NCBI GenBank assembly: GCA_041685935.1
Contig: JAWLES010000022.1
Span: 1 to 22,551 of the forward strand
Reading direction: 5' to 3'
Length of the DNA stretch: 22,551 bases
Source of the DNA: JAIPEK01 sp041685935
Lineage (GTDB): Bacteria; Desulfobacterota; Desulfobacteria; Desulfobacterales; Desulfobacteraceae
Shown here: positions 8,340-14,048 of the stretch, piece by piece
Numbering within the stretch: position 1 is the first letter of the stretch
Layout of the letters: every line of letters starts with the position of its first letter
The notes under the pieces: model-generated
What the model was told of the DNA's origin: nothing
What the model saw: only the letters and a program-made list of their open reading frames with translations
Databases searched by the model: none
Program-made: the position numbers and the translations under genes

Positions 8340-9391
8340 TTGTCATCCATTTCCCGCAGGGCAAGGCCCAGGGCGATTGCGGCCAGCGGGGCTGATTGTT
8401 CGGTTGAAGAGTTCTGCTTCTGCTTGCCTTCGACAGCCACTTTTTCAAACGGGTTAAATATGGTAACCTCGGTTTCAAGATCAGCTGCAAGCGCATCTGC
8501 GAATCCGTCCACCAGGCAACCCCCGCCGGTCAGGTAGACGCGCTTGACAGCTCCTTCGTTGATATTGGTCCGGTATGTGTTAACAACGTCGAATACTCCG
8601 GCGCACCAGTTGGCGGTTACTTCATCGGTAATTTCCCTGAGCTTGTCAGGCGGTATTGTGTCATGATCCTGACCTGCGAGTATGTTTTCCGCCTCTTCCT
8701 CGGTACACTCGGTTTCAGCCATTATCTCCTCGATAACCTGCGAGGTGCCGGAGGAGTTGTCCCGCATCATTAAAGATCTGGTTCCTTTGAGGATGTTCAG
8801 TGATGTTTTGGAGACCCCGACATCGATCAGCAGGCTGATATCGTCGGTCTCTTCGGGGGTGTTGGCTTCAAAGATATTCTGATAGGCAAAGGTATCCACC
8901 TCTATGATAACCGGATTCAGGCCGGCTTTTCTGGTCAGTTCGATATATTCGGCCACCAGGTCTTTTTTTACGGCCACCAGAAGAACATTGAGCTGCTCGG
9001 ATGAAAACTCGCTTTCTCCGAGCACCTGATAGTCGATATTTACATCACTGATGTCATAGGGTATGTACTGTTCCGCTTCGGAAAAAATGTAGTTCTGGAG
9101 ATTGTCCTCGTGCTCCTTGGAGACACTGATGGTTTTTATGACGACGGAATACCCACCGGTTGCAATGGCAACATTTTTTTCCCTGATTTTGTTGGCCTTG
9201 AAAAGTTCCTTGATGGCTGCAGAAAGGCTTTCCACATCCTTTACCCGTCCTTCGGATATGGAATCCGGCGGGGTCCTGGTGATACCGAATTTTTTCAGCA
9301 CAAGGCCTTTACCGGTCTTTTTCAGCTCAGCAGCTTTGATCAGGGAAGAACCGATATCAAGGCCGACCAGATGGTCTTTTTTCTTAAACAT
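8336..9391 (-). CDS. pilM: Type IV pilus actin-like ATPase PilM
   Basis: 351 aa cytoplasmic actin/FtsA-like protein that binds the PilN N-terminus and anchors the pilus alignment complex. The nucleotide-binding phosphate-1 motif is LVGLDIGSSLIKAAEL (residues 8-23); the phosphate-2 motif is SLLIDVGVSKTSLNILKG; the adenosine motif is YLTGGGCLVDGF near residue 300. Length is typical. It is the first gene of the cluster, and the pilus promoter must lie in the AT-rich gap up to 9584. No good Shine-Dalgarno precedes ATG 9391-9389 (upstream bases read AAGTGAAACCAAATC), which is odd for a leader gene. Confidence 0.95.
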   Translation of the reverse strand: MFKKKDHLVGLDIGSSLIKAAELKKTGKGLVLKKFGITRTPPDSISEGRVKDVESLSAAIKELFKANKIREKNVAIATGGYSVVIKTISVSKEHEDNLQNYIFSEAEQYIPYDISDVNIDYQVLGESEFSSEQLNVLLVAVKKDLVAEYIELTRKAGLNPVIIEVDTFAYQNIFEANTPEETDDISLLIDVGVSKTSLNILKGTRSLMMRDNSSGTSQVIEEIMAETECTEEEAENILAGQDHDTIPPDKLREITDEVTANWCAGVFDVVNTYRTNINEGAVKRVYLTGGGCLVDGFADALAADLETEVTIFNPFEKVAVEGKQKQNSSTEQSAPLAAIALGLALREMDDK

Positions 9392-9402
9392 GATTTGGTT
9401 TC

Positions 9403-9429
9403 ACTTATATATTATGTTGTGTTATAAGT
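9403..9429 (-). promoter_or_regulatory. Inverted repeat just upstream of pilM, possible operator
   Basis: ACTTATA at 9403-9409 and TATAAGT at 9423-9429 form a perfect 7-base inverted repeat with a 13-base AT-rich spacer; the half-site centres are 20 bases apart, two DNA helical turns. It begins 12 bases before the pilM start, where a dimeric repressor or a leader hairpin could act. The surrounding 9392-9584 is very AT-rich and should hold the divergent promoters of pilM and the histidine kinase, but I found no convincing -35/-10 pair. Confidence 0.35.
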
Positions 9430-9584
9430 CATAAAAAAAACAGTTTTACGGTTGCCGGAACCCAATAATGTTAATATACTCTCCTATTATATTTTTTTAA
9501 AGTCAAGTTTTTTTTTGATTTTAGTAAAAAAATATCAGGCTGCGACTGCAGAGACTATCGGAAAAAAAGAAAGACGTTTCCAAA

Positions 9585-11003
9585 ATGGTTTTTAAACAGA
9601 AAAAAATTCAGGGAGAAAGGCCGTTCAGGCTTGTCAAGTTTTTTACTTTTTCAAGCCTTATAGTAATGTTTGCAGCCACCATCGCCATTGCCGCCTTTAA
9701 TGCCCACTGGTCCACAAAACTTTTACAGGAAAAGAGTGAAGAATTCAACCAATTGCTTGTAGAAAATCTTAATCATCAGATTTTTCTGAGGTTCGTTATC
9801 CCCACTGTTCTGCAGGAAGGAAGGATAAAGCTGAGGGAGGAGAAGCAGTACAAGCTTATCGACAAGGTTGTAAGATCCACGCTGCACAGTTTTAACGTGG
9901 ATATGGTGAATATCTATGATATGGATAATATCATTTCCTACAGTTTTGATAAATCCAGGGTGGGGACAAGAAATGCCGGGGGAGTCGAATATGAGAAGGC
10001 AAAGAGGCGTGAGTCCACCTCCAGATTGATAAAGGAGGGGAATTTTTTTGAAATACTCCTGGGGATGCCCAATAGAACGCGGATCGTGACGTTCGCCGCG
10101 CTGAAGGCGGAAAAGCAGGGCGGTCCTCCGACACTTTCCGGCCCTGTGCTCGGGGTTATCGAGATTGTCCAGGACACTTCGGAGGATTATCAGAAAGTGG
10201 CCAGGCTTCAGTGGCTTACCGTAGCCACCTGTTTCTGCGTCATGGGAACTCTTTTTATTGTTCTGCGGTTCGTTGTCAAGCACGGGGAAAATATTCTTGA
10301 AAAAAGGGCGGAAGAGAGGTTGAGGCTGGAAGAAAAGCTGCGGAAAGCCGAGCATCTTTCGGAAATAGGAGAGATGACAGCCGGAGTTTCCCATGAGATC
10401 CGCAATCCCCTGGGCATTATCAAGAGCAGTGCGGAGCTTTTGAAGAAAAAGGTGGCAAAGCATGGGATTGATACGAATATTCCGGGTATAATAGTGGAAG
10501 AATCAGGCAGGCTTGACAATATCATAAAGGATTTTCTCGATTTTGCAAAACCCAAAAACCCGGATCTGTTGCCCTGCCGGGTCGAGGATATAGTGAATAA
10601 AAACCTTGCCTTTCTGACCGGAAGGATTGAGGAAAAAGGAATTGAAGTTGAAAAGCGTTTTCAAAAGGGACTTCCGAAAATAATGGCGGATTCGGCCATG
10701 TTGTACCAGGCGTTTCTGAATATTATCATCAATTCGTTTCAGGCCATGAAGGATAACGGAAAAATCACAATTGAAATCTTCCATGAACCAGGCAATGTGG
10801 TTATACTTTTCATGGATACGGGCCCGGGTATAAAAGACAAGGATCTGGAAAAAATATGGACACCGTTTTATACCACCAAAGATACCGGGACCGGGCTCGG
10901 CCTGGGGGTAGTGAAAAATATTATAGAGTCCCATGGCGGCGGTATTGAAATTTCAAACCGGCATGCCTCGGGAGTACAAGTGAGAATAGTGTTGCCCGTA
11001 TAA
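9585..11003 (+). CDS. Membrane-bound sensor histidine kinase (NtrB/ZraS-like)
   Basis: 472 aa. Two membrane helices at about 18-40 and 209-231 enclose a roughly 165-residue periplasmic sensor region of no family I recognise. A coiled linker (about 235-258) leads to the dimerisation/phosphoacceptor domain with the H-box GVSHEIRNPLGIIKSS, His270 being the phosphorylated residue. The ATPase domain shows the N-box NIIINSFQAM, the G1 box DTGPGIKDKD, the F-box WTPFYTTK and the G2 box GTGLGLGVVKNI. It should phosphorylate the sigma-54 regulator encoded 11 bases downstream. It differs from PilS, which usually has six membrane helices and a PAS domain, so despite lying divergently from pilM I do not call it pilS. 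The signal sensed is unknown. Confidence 0.9.
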   Translation: MVFKQKKIQGERPFRLVKFFTFSSLIVMFAATIAIAAFNAHWSTKLLQEKSEEFNQLLVENLNHQIFLRFVIPTVLQEGRIKLREEKQYKLIDKVVRSTLHSFNVDMVNIYDMDNIISYSFDKSRVGTRNAGGVEYEKAKRRESTSRLIKEGNFFEILLGMPNRTRIVTFAALKAEKQGGPPTLSGPVLGVIEIVQDTSEDYQKVARLQWLTVATCFCVMGTLFIVLRFVVKHGENILEKRAEERLRLEEKLRKAEHLSEIGEMTAGVSHEIRNPLGIIKSSAELLKKKVAKHGIDTNIPGIIVEESGRLDNIIKDFLDFAKPKNPDLLPCRVEDIVNKNLAFLTGRIEEKGIEVEKRFQKGLPKIMADSAMLYQAFLNIIINSFQAMKDNGKITIEIFHEPGNVVILFMDTGPGIKDKDLEKIWTPFYTTKDTGTGLGLGVVKNIIESHGGGIEISNRHASGVQVRIVLPV

Positions 11004-11014
11004 GGGAGTTGTAA

Positions 11015-12388
11015 ATGAAAACCATACTCATAGTGGATGATGAGAAGCATTATCCGATGATTCTTGCAGAGGTTCTGCAGGAGGAGGGTTATTCCTGTTT
11101 TACAGCCTCCAGTGGTGTGGAGGCGCTTGATATTTTTGAAAACGAGTTTATCGACCTTGTCCTCACGGATGTGAAAATGCCGGGCATGGACGGTATTGAC
11201 CTCTTGTCAAGGATAAAGGAGATCAGCCCGGATGCGCCCGTAATTGTAATGACGGCCTACGGCAGTGTTGAAAAGGCGGTCGAGGCCATGCAGGAGGGAG
11301 CGTATACCTTTATTACCAAGCCTTTTGAAAATGAGACGCTTCTGACCCATATATCAAAGGCCCTTGCCATCCACAAAATCGTGCAGGAAAACTCCATGCT
11401 CCGGGAGGCGATCAGTTCAAGATACAGCTTCGGGAACATCATAGGCAAAAGTAAACCCATGCAGGAGCTGTATGAGATCATTAAAAAGGTGGCTCCCACA
11501 AATGCAAGCATTCTTGTTCAGGGAGAGAGCGGTACTGGCAAGGAGCTTGTGGCAAAGGCTGTTCATTTTAACAGTAAACGGAAGAACAATCCGCTTGTGG
11601 CGGTGAACTGCTCGGCATTTGCGGAAAACCTGCTTGAAAGTGAACTGTTCGGCCATGAAAAAGGTGCGTTCACCGGTGCTTCCAGCAGAAAGAAAGGGCG
11701 GTTTGAGCTTGCGGATAAAGGCACCCTGTTTCTGGATGAAATCGGAGAGCTCGGGTCCGACCTCCAGGTGAAACTGTTAAGGGTTCTGCAGGAGAAAAAT
11801 TTTGAGCGGGTCGGAGGAACGGAAGTGGTCCCGGTGGATTTCAGGCTGATTGCCGCCACCAACAAAAACCTGGAAAAAGAGGTGGAAAGCGGCAGGTTCA
11901 GGGAGGATCTGTATTACAGGCTCAATGTGGTAAAAGCGGTTATTCCGCCTCTCCGGGACCGAATAGAGGATATCCCCCTTCTGGTGAATCATTTTATTGA
12001 AAAATACAGCGATGACAGAGACGCGGAAGAGGGGGCGGTCAAAGGGATTGACCCGGAAGCGGCACGCCTTCTGTTTGATCATCCCTGGAAGGGGAATGTC
12101 AGGGAACTTGAAAATATGATAGAGCGGGCTGTGATCCTGTCGTCAGGCGGAACCATCTCTGCTGCGGACCTGCCCATTACGTCGAGACGGCATATCGGGA
12201 CGGGCCTGGATATCGACGGCATACCGGAAAATGCAGGGCTGTATGAAACTCTTGCAATTATAGAAAAAAGAATGATTCAAAGGGCCATGGCAGTTTCCGG
12301 GAACGTTCAGTCCAAAGCAGCCAAAATGCTCGGTATCGGCAAGAGCGGTCTTCATCAGAAGTTGAAAAAGTATGAGCTTGATAAATAG
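11015..12388 (+). CDS. Sigma-54-dependent response regulator (NtrC family)
   Basis: 457 aa cytoplasmic transcription activator. The receiver domain (1-120) has acidic pocket D8/D9, phosphoacceptor D52 in TDVKMPGMDG and K102 in TKPF. The AAA+ domain begins near 143; Walker A is GESGTGKE (170-177), the sigma-54 contact loop GAFTGA is intact (217-222), Walker B is TLFLDEI (237-243), and the arginine-finger region is FREDLYYRLNV. The C-terminal Fis-type HTH spans about 418-457 (VQSKAAKMLGIGKSGLHQKL). It lies 11 bases after the kinase, so the two form a two-component pair. With all remodelling motifs intact it should activate a sigma-54 promoter; the best candidate in the window lies 260 bases beyond its own stop. 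Confidence 0.95.
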   Translation: MKTILIVDDEKHYPMILAEVLQEEGYSCFTASSGVEALDIFENEFIDLVLTDVKMPGMDGIDLLSRIKEISPDAPVIVMTAYGSVEKAVEAMQEGAYTFITKPFENETLLTHISKALAIHKIVQENSMLREAISSRYSFGNIIGKSKPMQELYEIIKKVAPTNASILVQGESGTGKELVAKAVHFNSKRKNNPLVAVNCSAFAENLLESELFGHEKGAFTGASSRKKGRFELADKGTLFLDEIGELGSDLQVKLLRVLQEKNFERVGGTEVVPVDFRLIAATNKNLEKEVESGRFREDLYYRLNVVKAVIPPLRDRIEDIPLLVNHFIEKYSDDRDAEEGAVKGIDPEAARLLFDHPWKGNVRELENMIERAVILSSGGTISAADLPITSRRHIGTGLDIDGIPENAGLYETLAIIEKRMIQRAMAVSGNVQSKAAKMLGIGKSGLHQKLKKYELDK

Positions 12389-12409
12389 ATTCATATGGGT
12401 AAATGAAAG

Positions 12410-12431
12410 GGTTCAAAATTTTGAACTTTTG
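12410..12431. promoter_or_regulatory. Inverted repeat copy 1, candidate regulator-binding site (UAS)
   Basis: GGTTCA-N6-TGAACTTTTG; here the N6 makes a 16-base perfect palindrome (12411-12426). It shares all 16 fixed bases with copy 2, 91 bases away. It lies 22 bases after the regulator gene's stop. Because it can fold and is followed by TTTTG it might also act as a weak terminator for the two-component operon. Confidence 0.5.
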
Positions 12432-12500
12432 TATATTAAGGGATTTGTTCCGGTGTTAGAGGCCTCTTCCGTTTCGGTACGGGAAATTTGAAGCAATCCT

Positions 12501-12522
12501 GGTTCATGATCCTGAACTTTTG
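12501..12522. promoter_or_regulatory. Inverted repeat copy 2, candidate regulator-binding site (UAS)
   Basis: Second GGTTCA-N6-TGAACTTTTG with a different N6 (TGATCC), so conservation is restricted to the arms and right flank, as expected of a protein-binding site. Its centre is about 140 bases upstream of the -24 element at 12648, a normal distance for an enhancer bound by an NtrC-type activator. Confidence 0.55.
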
Positions 12523-12631
12523 GGAGAAAGCGGGGGGTCAGGTATGCCGGAATTCAGAGGTGAAGAGTGGAAAATTTTTTTAAAATAGGGTTGCAGATCA
12601 GTGCATTAAAAAGTTTTTGAGGGTTGTGGAT

Positions 12632-12703
12632 TTATTTTGCTGTGCCTTGGCAGGGTGTTTGCATTAAATAATTGTCAACTAACATTAAAGTTGGTTTTTT
12701 CAT
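12632..12703 (-). CDS. Possible 23-residue peptide with ideal RBS (speculative)
   Basis: ATG at 12703-12701, stop TAA at 12634-12632. It is preceded by AAAAGGAGG (12718-12710) at a spacing of 6, the best ribosome binding site in the window. The peptide begins MKKPTLMLVDNY and ends PCQGTAK, with one Cys near the C-terminus; I recognise no family. The same bases read on the plus strand give the sRNA anti-Shine-Dalgarno and the sigma-54 promoter, so the two readings compete. The strong hairpin sits directly upstream and may block expression from the operon above. I favour the sRNA reading. Confidence 0.22.
   Translation of the reverse strand: MKKPTLMLVDNYLMQTPCQGTAK
12648..12663 (+). promoter_or_regulatory. 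Sigma-54 (-24/-12) promoter
   Basis: TGGCAGGGTGTTTGCA matches the TGGCACG-N4-TTGCA consensus at all key positions except CG to GG; the invariant GG (12649-12650) and GC (12661-12662) are separated by exactly 10 bases. Transcription should start near G12674. No plus-strand gene follows before 17356, since everything between is on the minus strand, so the transcript is probably a small RNA. Confidence 0.7.
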
Positions 12704-12766
12704 CTTTTTCCTCCTTTTACGAAAGGGCCGCCTCGGGAATTACCCAAGGCGGCCCTTCTGTTTTGT
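12674..12766 (+). ncRNA. Predicted sigma-54-dependent small RNA with anti-Shine-Dalgarno tract
   Basis: Inferred from signals only. From the expected start near 12674 the RNA would be about 93 nt. It has a 5' stem CAACT/AGTTG (12676-12680 with 12689-12693, 8-nt loop), an unstructured U/C-rich middle including CCUCCUUUU (12710-12718), which is complementary to a strong Shine-Dalgarno, and a 3' terminator hairpin with a U-rich tail. This is the usual build of a base-pairing sRNA. The first hairpin is followed by six U and could cause early termination at about 27 nt. No known sRNA family was recognised. Confidence 0.5.
12723..12766. terminator. Strong GC-rich intrinsic terminator, probably bidirectional
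   Basis: An 11-bp outer stem (12723-12733 with 12747-12757) plus a 3-bp inner stem and the 5-base loop AATTA, broken by one C/A mismatch. The plus-strand tail is TTCTGTTTTGT. The minus-strand tail is shorter (TTTCGT). It would end the predicted sRNA and also the minus-strand iron operon, whose last gene stops 93 bases away. Confidence 0.75.
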
Positions 12767-12849
12767 CCTTCCTTGACAACTCATCCTTAACATTTTTGCA
12801 CCACAGTTTGCTGCGTCGGGCTTTATCGTTGAAACAGGAACGGTGAAGG

Positions 12850-13536
12850 CTACTGGAAAGTTTCTGTTTTGCTTCGGGCAATCGGCTGGTATATGGACTG
12901 CGGATGGTTTTCCACAACGTCCTTGAAAAAATCATAAGATTCCCCGCTGCCGTCCTTTTCGGAAACCATGCCCAGTGAGAAAACCGCTTCGTCTTTCATG
13001 ACTGATTTTTCCATTTTTGCGGCCTTGCGGAAAGACTTTTCCGCCTGATCAAAATTTTCAAGCGCAAGGCATGTGCGCCCAAGCGCATTGTAAGCAAGGC
13101 TTTCCATTACAGGATCGTTTTTGAAATCATCCAGCACCTCTGTATACAGATCATAGGCCCTGTCATATTTTGTCGCTTCATAACAAATTCCGGCAAACCG
13201 GAATTTTCCGATTTTGCCGGCCTTTGTATTGGGATATTCGTTCAGAAGTCGGGTGAACCCTTCAAGGGCGGCTTCATAGCCTCCGGATCCGCTGCCTTCG
13301 GCACGGTAGGACTCCAGGGAACCGGCCAGAAGAGCGGATGCTTTGCGTTCGGAATTCTGAATGGTGTAAAGGATCCCGGAAATTATCAGGACCACGGCCA
13401 GCAAAACGCACCCGGCAATGATAAGAGGCTTTTTGTGATTTCCTGCGAACCGTATCGCTTCAAACATTTTTTTCTGGAACGGATCCATATGATCGGTACT
13501 TTTTTCAGATCCTTCATGGTTCTGGTGTTCATTCAT
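12850..13536 (-). CDS. Membrane-anchored TPR protein (YfgM-like)
   Basis: 228 aa. A cytoplasmic acidic N-terminus (about 1-35), one membrane helix at about 38-58 (PLIIAGCVLLAVVLIISGIL), then a periplasmic region of TPR-like helices from about 85, including AALEGFTRLLNEYPNTKAG, YDRAYDLYTEVLDDFKND and FDQAEKSFRKAAKMEKS. The layout resembles YfgM/BamD-like periplasmic chaperone partners of the Sec translocon, but sequence alone does not fix the role. It is the last gene of the minus-strand group after feoB and the SH3 protein, with a 38-base gap. The start is preceded by AAAGGA at a reasonable distance. Confidence 0.8.
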   Translation of the reverse strand: MNEHQNHEGSEKSTDHMDPFQKKMFEAIRFAGNHKKPLIIAGCVLLAVVLIISGILYTIQNSERKASALLAGSLESYRAEGSGSGGYEAALEGFTRLLNEYPNTKAGKIGKFRFAGICYEATKYDRAYDLYTEVLDDFKNDPVMESLAYNALGRTCLALENFDQAEKSFRKAAKMEKSVMKDEAVFSLGMVSEKDGSGESYDFFKDVVENHPQSIYQPIARSKTETFQ

Positions 13537-13574
13537 ACAGTGTTATCCTTTGCTTGTTTTGTTGAAATCCTTCT

Positions 13575-14027
13575 CTACCATACCAGGGATTTGTGAATCC
13601 ATCCGGTTTCGCCGTCCGTATGCTCCACTTTGAGCCAGTTTCCCTTGCGGTTCAGAACTTTGAACGGAACCCCTCTTTCGACCCTGAATGCAATAGAGTT
13701 GTCCGTGCCGGGCCCGGAGCGGACATTGCATTTGTTTTCAACTGTCACCACCGAATCGACTTTTCCCACAAGGGAATTGTGAATCCAGGCCTTGTCCCCT
13801 TCAAAATCCTGGAACCGATACCAGTTTCCTTTTTCTTCCAGGATGATGACAGGGTGGTATTTTTCCACCTGCCATAACACATCATGGTTGGTGCCGGGTC
13901 CGGATCGTATGTTGGCTATCCTTGACGTAACAGTGCGCCGGTCCTGGGCCAGCGCATGGCCGGAAACAATCAGCAGAATAAGAAAGGCGGCAAATCCCGG
14001 AAGACCTGCCCGTTTTGCATAATTCAT
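13575..14027 (-). CDS. Secreted protein with two bacterial SH3 (SH3b) domains
   Basis: 150 aa. A signal peptide ends near HALA-QDR (about residue 27). Two tandem SH3b domains fill the rest: about 34-88 with ANIRSGPGTNHDVLWQVEKY and GDKAWIHNSLV, and about 95-149 with CNVRSGPGTDNSIAFRVERG and TGWIHKSLV. Their close similarity suggests internal duplication. SH3b domains usually bind peptidoglycan or other envelope ligands; there is no enzymatic domain here. A good AAAGGGGA ribosome binding site precedes the ATG. It follows feoB by 21 bases, so it is probably cotranscribed with the iron genes, though no known Feo role fits. Confidence 0.85.
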   Translation of the reverse strand: MNYAKRAGLPGFAAFLILLIVSGHALAQDRRTVTSRIANIRSGPGTNHDVLWQVEKYHPVIILEEKGNWYRFQDFEGDKAWIHNSLVGKVDSVVTVENKCNVRSGPGTDNSIAFRVERGVPFKVLNRKGNWLKVEHTDGETGWIHKSLVW

Positions 14028-14048
14028 GGTTTGATCCCCTTTTGTTAT

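Larger units (their letters stand above)
12389..12849. other. 461-base intergenic region with regulatory content
   Basis: No confident protein gene. From left to right it holds two copies of a long inverted repeat (12410 and 12501), a sigma-54-type promoter (12648-12663), a 5-bp hairpin followed by six T (12676-12700), a pyrimidine tract with CCTCCTTTT, and a strong GC-rich hairpin (12723-12757). The minus strand carries a 23-codon ORF with an ideal ribosome binding site. The 12523-12640 and 12770-12849 segments show nothing I can name. Confidence 0.7.

Noticed and set aside
12458..12467. 10-base palindrome AGAGGCCTCT
   Set aside because: Short, single copy, and not placed at any signal; likely chance.
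12637..12846. 69-residue plus-strand ORF in the large intergenic region
   Set aside because: It lies across the sigma-54 promoter and terminator hairpin, has no ribosome binding site, and its sequence looks like translated non-coding DNA.
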